Source of the DNA: an uncultured bacterium
GTDB taxonomy: Bacteria > Hydrothermota > Tepidihabitantia > Tepidihabitantales > Tepidihabitantaceae
Direction: 5' to 3'
NCBI GenBank assembly: GCA_937139435.1
Contig: CAKZPX010000340.1
Coordinates: 1 to 20,737, forward strand
Length of the DNA stretch: 20,737 bases
Shown here: piece after piece, positions 8,509 through 16,834 of the stretch
Layout of the letters: each line of letters starts with the position of its first letter
How positions within the stretch are numbered: the stretch's first letter is position 1
The notes under the pieces: model-generated
What the model was told of the DNA's origin: nothing
The model's input: only the letters and a program-made list of their open reading frames with translations
The model's database searches: none
Program-made: the position numbers and the translations under genes

Positions 8509-8684
8509 TTTGTCTGCCCGGACTCCAGCTCGTGTTTAGCACAGTTGCCCTAAATCCGGTAGAACTGGGCGTTAGCCTGGGCTTGAGTACCGTTGTCTTC
8601 TGGGCGGTGGAACTGGAAAAATTGATAAAACGCCGAATTATCAGCAAAGCCAGGGCAGGTCAGAAACTGTCCCGACCGAGATGA
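8505..8684 (+). pseudogene. C-terminal fragment of the Ca2+-ATPase in the -1 frame
   Basis: Reading from GTG at 8505 gives VICLPGLQLVFSTVAL and then a hydrophobic helix ending in VVFWAVELEKLIKRR. This matches the end of P2-type ATPases, where the helix ending in LLLQLL continues as VIYxPxLQxxF and a last helix precedes a basic tail. The preceding ATPase frame ends exactly at LLLQLL, so a single base missing at CTG-CTG-TGA, or a -1 shift there, separates the two parts. The fragment ends in TGA 8682-8684, overlapping the next gene's ATG (ATGA), just as an intact ATPase gene would. I see no strong slippery heptamer. A sequencing error, a true mutation or recoding all remain possible. Confidence 0.8.
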
Positions 8685-10462
8685 GTAATCTCTTTCTGAC
8701 AATTTTCATTCTTGGGCAGAACCCATTAATGAATATGGTAGGTAGGGTACAGTTTCAGGGCAATCGCACCTTTCCGGCGCGCACACTGCTGAGTATTGTC
8801 CAGACAAGACCCAATCAACCACTAACCGAGGTTATTCTTAATCAGGATCTCAGAACACTGGAGGATTTTTATCGTTCGCAGGGATTTTTTTCTGTCCGGG
8901 TGGATAAAGGTACCGCGGTGGTTAAAGGGAAGACGGTGGTAACCTTTTTTATCCAGGAAGGGGAGCGGACCAGGGTGCGTGCCATTACCATTGAGGGAAA
9001 CAGGGCGTTTTCCACCGGGAAACTGATGCGGGAAATACCGATTGCTACTGGTGCACCATTGACCAAAGCCGGGGTTCTTTCCGGTGTGGAGGTGTTACGC
9101 CGCGTCTATCTTAATTCCGGTTACCCATTTGTATCGGTGCACGATAGTATTGAGGAGCAGGAGGAAAAATTTGCCCGGGTCCGGTTTGTGATTGATGAAG
9201 GACCAAGGTGTTATATCGGCGCGGTGCGGATCAGGGGAAATCGGCGGGTGCGCACCGCAACAATAGTCCGGACAACCGAAATCAAACCGGGAGAGATTTT
9301 TTCCCAGCGGCGTTTAGAAGGGGCACAGCGCCGACTCTACGCAACTAAACTGTTCGCGCGTGCGCTGTTCTATGTTTCCAGGATTGATTCCACAGCAACT
9401 ACCGCCTCCTTGCACACCGAATTATCGGAAACCGCCAGTGTGGCGGTGCGTTTTGATGTTGTTGAACAGGAACAGCGGGGGTTTGCATTAGGTGTGGGTT
9501 TTGAGACCCCGCCCAGTCGGGCGGTTTTCTCTGTGGAATGGGAACACAACAATTTTCTTAATCGCGGACAGTGGTTGATTGCCAGTAGTTCTTTCGGTCC
9601 GGACCTGGCGGGCAATTACCGGGCAAATTTTGACCTCACCTGGCGGGTGCCGTATTTTTTCTGGGCACGGGTAGATTTTCAGACCCACCCATTTTTTTAC
9701 TACGAGCGATTTGATTCCACTACCCAGAAGGACTACGGTATTCTCACCGGGATGGCGCGTGATATGTTGCCTCAGTTAAGGATAGGTATTTTTAATCGTC
9801 TGCGCTGGTACCAGCAGAACCGACCGTTTTCAGAAAGTGGTGTTATTCTTGATACCAGCCGGGGTGTGACCAATTCTGTTCTTCTAATTTTGACCTATGA
9901 CTCCCGGGATAACATCCTTGATCCACGCGCAGGAATATTCTTTCAACCACAGATTGAACTGGCGGGCGGTCCATTTTTAGGAAACAACGATTTTTTCCGT
10001 GCTGTTGTTGACCTGCGCTATTACCAGGCGATTGCCAACATCCTTACTCTGGCACTACGCACTGCAGCGGGACGAGCGGTTCCTTACGGACGTTCCCGGA
10101 TCGTTCCGTATTACGAGGAGTTCTCTTTGGGCGGGAGTAATAACCTGCGTGGTTATCCAGAACGGGCGCTTGGTCCGGACACCGCGACCGATGGGCGTTA
10201 TGGTCCGGTGGTGGTTAACGGCAACTTAGAGTTACGCGGACCTTATTTGTTCCGCTGGGTGGGGATAGTGGGCTTTCTGGATCTGGGGCAGGTTGCCGGA
10301 CAGCGGGACATATTTTTGCGCGGGATTGAGTTTGGTGCGGGTGCCGGGGTTAGAATAAGAACACCTATTGGACCGGTAAGGGTTGACTGGGGCAAGCGGT
10401 TAAAGTCGGCGCCTGCCGGTGACTGGGGCAGGTTTTATATCGGGGTACTGCATGCGTTTTAG
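8681..10462 (+). CDS. Omp85-family outer-membrane assembly protein (TamA-like, three POTRA domains)
   Basis: This is a 593-residue Omp85 protein of the outer membrane. Three POTRA domains are visible at about residues 19-95, 96-176 and 177-252, each beginning with a strand of the V-x-I/F-x-GN type. A 16-strand-type barrel follows. The L6-loop motif GGSNNLRGY is at 484-492, and the end has the typical GVRIRTPIGPVRVDWG and a C-terminal Phe. Three POTRAs and a tamB neighbour favour TamA over BamA (usually five POTRAs), but in some lineages this gene may do the BamA job. The N-terminus is odd: only ~16 residues, without Lys or Arg, precede POTRA1, so the signal peptide is weak. The ATG overlaps the ATPase fragment stop. 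Confidence 0.88.
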   Translation: MSNLFLTIFILGQNPLMNMVGRVQFQGNRTFPARTLLSIVQTRPNQPLTEVILNQDLRTLEDFYRSQGFFSVRVDKGTAVVKGKTVVTFFIQEGERTRVRAITIEGNRAFSTGKLMREIPIATGAPLTKAGVLSGVEVLRRVYLNSGYPFVSVHDSIEEQEEKFARVRFVIDEGPRCYIGAVRIRGNRRVRTATIVRTTEIKPGEIFSQRRLEGAQRRLYATKLFARALFYVSRIDSTATTASLHTELSETASVAVRFDVVEQEQRGFALGVGFETPPSRAVFSVEWEHNNFLNRGQWLIASSSFGPDLAGNYRANFDLTWRVPYFFWARVDFQTHPFFYYERFDSTTQKDYGILTGMARDMLPQLRIGIFNRLRWYQQNRPFSESGVILDTSRGVTNSVLLILTYDSRDNILDPRAGIFFQPQIELAGGPFLGNNDFFRAVVDLRYYQAIANILTLALRTAAGRAVPYGRSRIVPYYEEFSLGGSNNLRGYPERALGPDTATDGRYGPVVVNGNLELRGPYLFRWVGIVGFLDLGQVAGQRDIFLRGIEFGAGAGVRIRTPIGPVRVDWGKRLKSAPAGDWGRFYIGVLHAF

Positions 10463-13400
10463 ACGCTACTGGTGGCTTTATATTATCTTATTATTCTTTG
10501 TTTTTCTATTAACCATTGCCGGATTACGACAGTCAATTGGTCGTTTCATATTAAACCGGATACTATTTTCTTTAAAGAAGAGCCTTAATGCTGAGGTTAC
10601 CTATTCCGCACTGGGCGGGGATATCTGGACCGCGCCCCGTCTCACTGATGTTCGGGTAGTGTTTGATGGCGATTCAGTTTTCCTGAGCGAACTTTCGGTG
10701 CGCTATGACATCCTGGCGCTACTGCAGAGAAAAATAGTTTTTTCCGAGATTCGGGCTCGGGGTTTACAGGTATTTATTAATGGGGGAAAGGTAATGCTTC
10801 AGCAGGAGAGAAGATTGCAACCAAGTTTTCCTGATTTGACGGTGCGCCGTCTGGAATTAACTGACGGGCAACTGGTATTAAATGGTGTTAACCGCATTGA
10901 TTCGGCGCGTGTCCTGCTCTCGCTCTTTTCCAGCCCGGCGGGTTTGAACATAGCGATTGATTCGTTGCGCGGTCGTTTAGTTCAGGAAAACATTGCGGTC
11001 AGACATATTGGCGGACAGGTGGCGTTTTCTGCTGATTCCTTGCGCGTGGCGGGTTTTAAAGTTGTTACGCGCAGTTCAAGGTTACGGGGTGACCTGGCGG
11101 TTGAGTTCAGGACAGGAGGGGTTGCTGTTGCGCTGTCCGAACTCAGTGTTAATATGGAGGAGTTTTTGAGTCTTCCAGGCAGGCTGGAGGTTACCGGTCA
11201 GGCAACGAAAGAGGGGAAGGAGATGCAGGTGGATGTGGGCTGGGAGGCGGAGGGGTTATTATGGCGTAATATCCGGTTACCCCGTTTAAGCGGAGGTTTG
11301 CAGGTTGATGATTCGTTAGCCGAGGTTGTATTTTCCGGTGGTGATACCGTTCTCGGAAGTTTTTATATTGCAGGGAGGATCAACATTAACGATTATCGTC
11401 TTACCGCTTTTACCCGGGTGGAAAGTCTGGCGGTAGGCCGTTTAGAGGAGAAATTACCGGAGTTCCGGATTTCCGCAGAAATTCAGCTGGGCGGTGTCCT
11501 TGGGTCACTGGCGGATATTCTCAAAAAAGGAGAGGTTACGCGACCAGTTGATTCGGTCTCTCTGGAGATAGTTAAGGGTAGTGTGCGGGAACTGGGGGCA
11601 GATAGCATCTTTGCGGTGATGAATTATCGGTCAGGCAGGGTGCAGTTGAGGAGATTGACTTTAAAAGGACCGGCAGGTGATTTTAACTTTATCGGCGTGG
11701 CAGGGGAAGGGTTACTGCGGGCAAGCTGTGCGATGGAGAATTTTGATCTGGGTGTAATAGACAGGTTCCTGAATGCTGGAATTTCTGGACGGGCAATGGG
11801 TAATTTTAACCTGATATGGGAGAGGGACAGCTGGGCGTTTTCTGGTGCGGTGTTTTTTAACGGATTCAGTGCGGGTAATAAAATTGAGGTGACCGAGGGA
11901 ATCGTGTCCGCAGAGTTAATCGGGGTGGGAAACTCTCACCCCGAACCGTTCAGGAATGTGTCCGGTCGGCTGGCGATAGGAGGAGAAGGGGTTAAATTTG
12001 CTGGTCAGGAATGGAACGCCGCACAATTCGTCTGGACCGGTCCGGAGTTTGATATCAGACTGGAAAGGGGTGAAGAGCGATTGAGCCTTATGGGCGATTT
12101 TTTCCTGACCGGTGAAGGTGGGGAAGGTTTAATTAAAACCCTGGTGGTGATAACACCCGAGGAAACGGTGGTGGGGGTGAATCCGGCTCAGTTATTCTGG
12201 GGTGCTGATTCGTTAACGCTCAGCGGATTAAAGGTGCTGATCGCCGGTGGCGAGGCGGGTTTAGACCTCAAACTCGCTGGTTCCGCAACACCAGAGTTAG
12301 ATTTTTACGCCCGGCATTTAGATCTTACTAAATTGCAGCGGTTTTTAGCAGCGGTTTTTCCGGAACTGTCTCTACCCGGGATAAGAGGCGTATTTGACCT
12401 TGACCTTACCGGTAGTGACACGATGACTCTGACATTTGCCGGGACAGATTTTGGCATTTCCGAACTGGAATTAGAGTTCAAATCAATTAGTGGTAAGGTA
12501 ATGGCTGGACGTTCCTGGGCACTTCTGGAGCGGGTTGATTTTGTCCATCGTCATGATACCAGTTCGGTCAGTGGTGAATTTAGTTTTAACCTCGCTGATG
12601 GGTTACGGATTAACGAGGTGGAACTTGACATGCGTCTTGCTGACCCGGGCATAGCGCTCTTTATGGTGACCCGACCTTATGTGGAGATAAAGGATGGTCT
12701 GGTTTACGGTTCCGGAAGGGTGCAGTGGCAGGAGGACCTACTGAAATTTTCCGGTCGGGTGCGGGTGAGTCAGGGGGTGATGACCGTGCCGGCAGTGGCG
12801 ACAACGGTGGAACGAATAGAGGCAGATTTGACACTGCGCGAGGACAAGATTTTTCTTGAGAAAATGAGTGGTCGGAGTGCACGAGGCGCGGTAACCGCCG
12901 AGGGGATTATTGATTTAGATGAAAGTTTGGCACTGGATTCTATTCTTTTCCGGACACATTTCAACGGTGTTTCAGCGGTGCCAATCCCCGGCGTCTATGC
13001 GATTGGCGGTGGTGATATCAATATCTCCTGGCGCGATGGTGAGCCCCGGGCGTTTATTTCCGGCGCAACCGAGATAGAAGAGGCGCTGGTTGTTATGGGT
13101 TTCGGTCAGTCTGGTGGCAGCGGTGGCGGAGACGAAGGTGTTGATTTTGACATCCGGGTTCAGGGAAGCCGGGGCATCTGGTTGCGTAATCGGGATATGG
13201 ACATTGAAATGGGTGGCGACCTGACCGTCAGGCAGGTGGGGAAAGAGGCGGTTTACACCGGTGAGCTGGTCTGCCGGCAGGGGAGTGTTTATTATCTTGA
13301 CCATATCCTGCGGGTAAAAGAGGGCAAACTGGTATTCGCCAACATCAGTTCGTTTAATCCGCAGTTAGACATCACTGCGGAGTTGCCCATTGTTCGGAAT

Positions 13401-13880
13401 GGAAAGAATAATACTCCGGAGCGGTTGATATTGAATCTCACCGGGACATTTGCTGAACCGACATTTAAATTCTATTCCGAGCCTTCAATCTGGGACGAGA
13501 CTCAGATTATAAGTTATCTGGGGCTCAATGTGACGATGGATGAGATATCAGCAATGGAGCAAAAAGAGCTCTTAAACCGGATGCTGACCGAAAGGGTTCT
13601 CGGTTATTTCGAGACCCAGGTTGCCAAGAAGGTGCGGGAGTTTGTTAGGTTAGATTATCTGGAGCTGGAGACCGGAATTTTATCCGGCACCGGCGCCAAG
13701 GTGACGGTGGGAAAGTATATCGGGCGGAATATTTATATATCTTATACCCAGAGTTTCGCCGGGCATTTAGAGCCAGCATTTCAGGTTGAGTATTATTTAA
13801 ACCGGCGTAATGAACTGCTGGCGCAGAGGTCACCGGATGGCAGGTATTCCTTCCGTTACCGTTTTAAAATCCGCTACTGA
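10452..13880 (+). CDS. tamB: TamB-like translocation/assembly module protein (AsmA-like, DUF490)
   Basis: TamB spans the periplasm as a long beta-groove anchored in the inner membrane; it works with TamA and is thought to carry phospholipids to the outer membrane. With ATG 10452 the protein has 1142 residues. A basic MRFRR start precedes a single membrane helix (about 7-24), a long run of amphipathic beta-strands follows, and the C-terminal ~150 residues carry the DUF490 end: SYLGLN, GKYIGRNIYISYTQS and EPAFQVEYYLNRRNELL. A start 33 bases upstream (10419) is possible, but the ATG places the signal anchor correctly. It overlaps the end of the TamA-like gene by 11 bases, and its stop overlaps the next ATG by one base. 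Confidence 0.9.
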   Translation: MRFRRYWWLYIILLFFVFLLTIAGLRQSIGRFILNRILFSLKKSLNAEVTYSALGGDIWTAPRLTDVRVVFDGDSVFLSELSVRYDILALLQRKIVFSEIRARGLQVFINGGKVMLQQERRLQPSFPDLTVRRLELTDGQLVLNGVNRIDSARVLLSLFSSPAGLNIAIDSLRGRLVQENIAVRHIGGQVAFSADSLRVAGFKVVTRSSRLRGDLAVEFRTGGVAVALSELSVNMEEFLSLPGRLEVTGQATKEGKEMQVDVGWEAEGLLWRNIRLPRLSGGLQVDDSLAEVVFSGGDTVLGSFYIAGRININDYRLTAFTRVESLAVGRLEEKLPEFRISAEIQLGGVLGSLADILKKGEVTRPVDSVSLEIVKGSVRELGADSIFAVMNYRSGRVQLRRLTLKGPAGDFNFIGVAGEGLLRASCAMENFDLGVIDRFLNAGISGRAMGNFNLIWERDSWAFSGAVFFNGFSAGNKIEVTEGIVSAELIGVGNSHPEPFRNVSGRLAIGGEGVKFAGQEWNAAQFVWTGPEFDIRLERGEERLSLMGDFFLTGEGGEGLIKTLVVITPEETVVGVNPAQLFWGADSLTLSGLKVLIAGGEAGLDLKLAGSATPELDFYARHLDLTKLQRFLAAVFPELSLPGIRGVFDLDLTGSDTMTLTFAGTDFGISELELEFKSISGKVMAGRSWALLERVDFVHRHDTSSVSGEFSFNLADGLRINEVELDMRLADPGIALFMVTRPYVEIKDGLVYGSGRVQWQEDLLKFSGRVRVSQGVMTVPAVATTVERIEADLTLREDKIFLEKMSGRSARGAVTAEGIIDLDESLALDSILFRTHFNGVSAVPIPGVYAIGGGDINISWRDGEPRAFISGATEIEEALVVMGFGQSGGSGGGDEGVDFDIRVQGSRGIWLRNRDMDIEMGGDLTVRQVGKEAVYTGELVCRQGSVYYLDHILRVKEGKLVFANISSFNPQLDITAELPIVRNGKNNTPERLILNLTGTFAEPTFKFYSEPSIWDETQIISYLGLNVTMDEISAMEQKELLNRMLTERVLGYFETQVAKKVREFVRLDYLELETGILSGTGAKVTVGKYIGRNIYISYTQSFAGHLEPAFQVEYYLNRRNELLAQRSPDGRYSFRYRFKIRY

Positions 13881-15727
13881 TGTTCTGTGAAGTTGTTATT
13901 CCCCGGACGCCGTTGAATTGTTTAACCTATTGTTTCCGACCGGAAGAGACAGGTGAATTAGAGCCGGGTGACTGTGTTCGGGTGCCATTGCGAGGGCGAC
14001 AGACCCTCGGGGTGGTGTGGGCGATAAACCGGGAAGGTCCAGCAGCGCTGGATTGTTCTGCTATTCAATCGGTTGCCGGATTAATCGGCAAGAGGGTCGT
14101 TTCTTTAGAAATGCTCAATCTGGTTCGCTGGGTGGCGGATTATTATGCTTCGGCACTGGGCGAGGTGATGGGGTTTGTTCTGCCCCGAATGGTAAGCAGG
14201 GCGTTGCTGGTGCGCGGAGAGGAAGAAAAGGTTCTGGTTCAGGAGACCGTTTTGCCCCGGCAAGCCGGGCTGCCTTCCGGATTGGTCTGTGCGCTGGAGG
14301 AGAAACAATTTGGGGTCTGGGTGGATTTTGAATATCAGAATCAGAAGACGGTGGAAGAATTTTTGGCGCGCGGACTCATTTACGGTTCGTTAATTTTGAT
14401 GATGCCGGAGCCGAGACTGGCAGACTGGTTGCCGTTTTTAAAAGAGCGGTTTGGAAATGTTGTGATTGAGTACCATAACCGCCTGACACCGGCTACCCAG
14501 CGTCGTTTGTGGTATTTAATTAAACAGGCAAGAAACAGACTCCTGGTTGGGGTGCGTTCGGTGGTCTGGGCGCCGGTTGAAGACCTGCGCGGTGTTGTTA
14601 TCCTGAATGAGCATTATTCCGGTTTTAAAGAGGAAAGGAAACCCAGGTTCAATGCCCGTGATGTTGCCATCACCCGGGCAAGGTTAAACAGCTGTCCGGT
14701 AGTTCTTTCTGATGCAACCCCGGCAATGGAGACATGGTATAATGTTAAAAGGGGCAGGTTTCAGGTTGTTACACCACCCTGGTCCAGACCAATGCGTGAA
14801 GGTGTGTTTGTTGTTGATATGCGGTTGCATAAAGGAGAGGTTCTTTCTCCCCGGCTGGTGACGGAATTAAAACGGGCAAAGGAGAGAAACAGGACCGCAT
14901 TGTGCTATATCAATCGCAAGGGTGTAAGCCGGTATGTTGTCTGCCAGACCTGTGGCACAGTTCTGCGCTGTCCGGACTGTGATGTGCCCGGTGTCCTTAT
15001 GAGTGATGGAACGCTTAGCTGTCGTTACTGTGGTTTAACAAAGCCAGCACCGGACAGTTGTCCTAACTGTCGTGGTGTTGATTTCCAGTACCGTGCCCCT
15101 GGTGTTGATATGGTGAAAAGGAAATTAGAGGAATACGGATTGTGGGACGATGGGAAAAGGGTTGTGGTCGGGACAAAGAGTGTCTTATTCGCGCCGTTTC
15201 CTGATGATTTAGGTGTGGTGGGGATAATCAATTTTGATACCGAGTATGCATTACCCGATTTCCGGGGTCGGGAAAAGGCGTTCGGGTTACTTATGGATGT
15301 TTTGTGCCGGGCGCGCAACTGTGGCGCAAAGGTAATTATTCAAACCTATCGTCCGGATGATGGGGTGATTAACTGTGCCCTTACCGCTGATGTAACCGGT
15401 TTTTACGATTGGGAGTTAAGGATGCGTAAGGACACCGGTTTTCCGCCGCATCGGCGACTGGTTTTGTTTACCTTTTCTGGCAGGAAGAGGGACAGAGTAA
15501 TGGAGGTGATTGATGTTGTTCGGAGGATACTGAGTCGGGTTGATAATGTGGAGATAATGGGTCCACTTTTACTCCGTAAACGTAAACCCACCGCCCATTT
15601 GATTATGAGGTTGCCCACCAACATTATGCCCGGGAGGTTCCTTATGCTTCTTCTGGCAAAGGGGGGCTGGGAAAGAAAAGGTGATGTTACGGTTAAAGTT
15701 GATATTGACCCGAAGGACATTATTTAA
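13880..15727 (+). CDS. priA: PriA-like primosomal protein with degenerate ATPase motifs
   Basis: PriA normally restarts stalled replication forks by binding DNA, unwinding it with ATP and loading the helicase. The fold is recognisable: an N-terminal 3'-DNA-binding domain, KPRFNARDVAITRA, SDATPAMETW, and an intact eight-Cys zinc module (C355, C358, C364, C367, C381, C384, C394, C397). PDFRGREKAF, IQTYRPDDGVI and GFPPHRR are also present. The ATPase parts are lost. The P-loop GxTGSGKT reads EYQNQKT (151-157), DEEH reads LNEH (242-245), the GTQMxxKGHDFP motif reads GTKSVLFAPFPDD (from 431), and GRAGR reads CRARN (476-480). The 615-aa length is slightly short. Probably a DNA- or protein-binding primosome factor without helicase activity, as known in actinobacterial PriA. 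It ends the operon. Confidence 0.85.
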   Translation: MFCEVVIPRTPLNCLTYCFRPEETGELEPGDCVRVPLRGRQTLGVVWAINREGPAALDCSAIQSVAGLIGKRVVSLEMLNLVRWVADYYASALGEVMGFVLPRMVSRALLVRGEEEKVLVQETVLPRQAGLPSGLVCALEEKQFGVWVDFEYQNQKTVEEFLARGLIYGSLILMMPEPRLADWLPFLKERFGNVVIEYHNRLTPATQRRLWYLIKQARNRLLVGVRSVVWAPVEDLRGVVILNEHYSGFKEERKPRFNARDVAITRARLNSCPVVLSDATPAMETWYNVKRGRFQVVTPPWSRPMREGVFVVDMRLHKGEVLSPRLVTELKRAKERNRTALCYINRKGVSRYVVCQTCGTVLRCPDCDVPGVLMSDGTLSCRYCGLTKPAPDSCPNCRGVDFQYRAPGVDMVKRKLEEYGLWDDGKRVVVGTKSVLFAPFPDDLGVVGIINFDTEYALPDFRGREKAFGLLMDVLCRARNCGAKVIIQTYRPDDGVINCALTADVTGFYDWELRMRKDTGFPPHRRLVLFTFSGRKRDRVMEVIDVVRRILSRVDNVEIMGPLLLRKRKPTAHLIMRLPTNIMPGRFLMLLLAKGGWERKGDVTVKVDIDPKDII

Positions 15728-15826
15728 CCGGTATTTTAAACCGGCAGGCTGACCGGGTTAAGATGTTTATTTAACAATAGTTATATAATAAAAATCATCA
15801 ACCGAAAACTGTTGAAAGGGATAGGC

Positions 15827-15875
15827 GGGGTGATATCCCTGGGGTTATCCCCGGGGTTATCCCCGGAGTAGTCCC
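15827..15875. repeat. Tandem array of 12-bp near-palindromes (GGGGTTATCCCC type)
   Basis: Four head-to-tail units are visible: GGGGTGATATCCC (15827-15839), GGGGTTATCCCC (15841-15852), GGGGTTATCCCC (15853-15864) and GGAGTAGTCCC (15865-15875). The middle two are identical. Each unit can fold into a hairpin with a 3-4 bp stem. In addition, GGGATA at 15818-15823 can pair with TATCCC at 15834-15839. The array lies between convergent genes, just after priA, and resembles the cluster at 4261-4294. Function is unknown. Confidence 0.75.
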
Positions 15876-15899
15876 GGATTTAATATTCAATCCTTTTTT
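15876..15899 (+). terminator. Weak intrinsic-terminator-like hairpin after priA
   Basis: GGATT (15876-15880) pairs with AATCC (15889-15893) across an 8-base loop, and six T residues follow directly (15894-15899). The stem is short, so on its own this is a weak terminator. It stands right after the palindrome array and in the correct orientation to end the nfeD-priA operon. Confidence 0.4.
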
Positions 15900-16052
15900 C
15901 CATTTAAATATGATATAACTATTGTATCCGGTTAACTCGGTTTTCTAATCTTTTAGTCCGGTTGTTATCTTTAACTTTATCTGTGCCTTGAATAGGGTTT
16001 TAGACCGCTATTTAGCCCTTGTTTTTCTTCCGGGCTTTCCTGGTGCTCAGGG

Positions 16053-16829
16053 TCAGGGTTGGTATTTTTTACCTAACCGGTGGATGTTGGTTTTTAATTT
16101 CCGCACCTGCGGCGTGTCAGCGGTGGTATCAATATAGCCAGCTGCCTGGAGGTAGGCGTTTTTTGCTTCCAGTGTATCGCCGAGCAACTCCAGTGCGACA
16201 CCGAGGTTATTAAACAGGGCACCGGCAAATTCCGGAGAAAACTGTCCGGTGATGGCGAGTGCCTTTACACTCTGGCGATAGTAGTTGCGGGCGCTTTCTG
16301 GATATGAGAAGTACTGAAAAAGATAACCGGTGTTAAACGCCAGCCAGCGTAATATTCGGACCGATGTGAGACCGGGCACTGTTTCCAGCAGGGCGATACC
16401 CTTTTTGAATTCTGTTAGCGCATTAGCAGGTTGGGCAAGTTCATGATAACAGAATCCAGTGTAGCCGTGCAGGAGCGCCTTTTCCAGTGTGTTTCTTTTG
16501 TGGTAGATTTTGTTTAAACGGGCGATGGCATCGCGCAGTTCGCGATTGGCAATCATTGTATCAATGGAAAGTAACTGACGGCACAATTCCGGAGAGAAAA
16601 GAACCGGAAGTGATGTGTCAATACGGATTTCGCCCAGCATACTCGTATAGGCGTTGAGATCAATCTTTTTCAGCTCGGTAACGGTTTCCGGTTTTATCCG
16701 GGCAGGACGGGAAAGCGTTCGGGCGAGAAGGAAGATAATGAATATTATTATCAAGCCGGCAATAATCGGGAGCCAGAGGTTGCGTAATCGGACAGAGAAT
16801 TGCGATTTGTGCGGACGTTTCCTGGGCAC
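16053..16829 (-). CDS. Membrane-anchored TPR-repeat protein, function unknown
   Basis: The 258-residue protein starts with a basic stretch (PRKRPHKS), then one hydrophobic helix at about 19-38 (LWLPIIAGLIIIFIIFLLA). A soluble domain follows, probably on the outer face of the inner membrane. From about residue 95 on it is all-helical with TPR-like units: KALLHGYTGFCYHELAQPANAL near 115-136, a middle unit around 160-190 with YYRQSVKALAITG, and ALFNNLGVALELLGDTLEAKNAY near 202-224. TPR proteins mediate protein contacts; no enzyme motif is seen. The start is GTG at 16829. It stands alone, convergent with priA and divergent from nfnA, so context does not suggest a role. Confidence 0.75.
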   Translation of the reverse strand: MPRKRPHKSQFSVRLRNLWLPIIAGLIIIFIIFLLARTLSRPARIKPETVTELKKIDLNAYTSMLGEIRIDTSLPVLFSPELCRQLLSIDTMIANRELRDAIARLNKIYHKRNTLEKALLHGYTGFCYHELAQPANALTEFKKGIALLETVPGLTSVRILRWLAFNTGYLFQYFSYPESARNYYRQSVKALAITGQFSPEFAGALFNNLGVALELLGDTLEAKNAYLQAAGYIDTTADTPQVRKLKTNIHRLGKKYQP

Positions 16830-16834
16830 GTCAG

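Larger units (their letters stand above)
15728..16052. other. Convergent intergenic region, 325 bases
   Basis: No gene is apparent between priA (+) and the TPR gene (-). It begins with a small hairpin CCGGT/ACCGG (15728-15744), then an AT-rich stretch, the palindrome array (15827-15875), a terminator-like hairpin (15876-15899) and about 110 bases of AT-rich DNA. The last ~40 bases include AGCCC (16014-16018) and GGGCT (16032-16036), which could pair. I found no clear T-tracted terminator for the minus-strand gene. Confidence 0.7.

Noticed and set aside
8490..8510. Programmed -1 frameshift signal at the ATPase break
   Set aside because: No X-XXY-YYZ slippery heptamer is present, and the CTG-CTG-TGA context offers poor re-pairing, so recoding is not claimed as a feature.
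15728..15744. CCGGT/ACCGG hairpin right after priA as its terminator
   Set aside because: The stem is only 5 bp and no T-tract follows; the hairpin at 15876-15899 is a better candidate.
15827..15875. CRISPR array
   Set aside because: The units are only 12 bases long, directly adjacent without spacers, and no cas genes are present.
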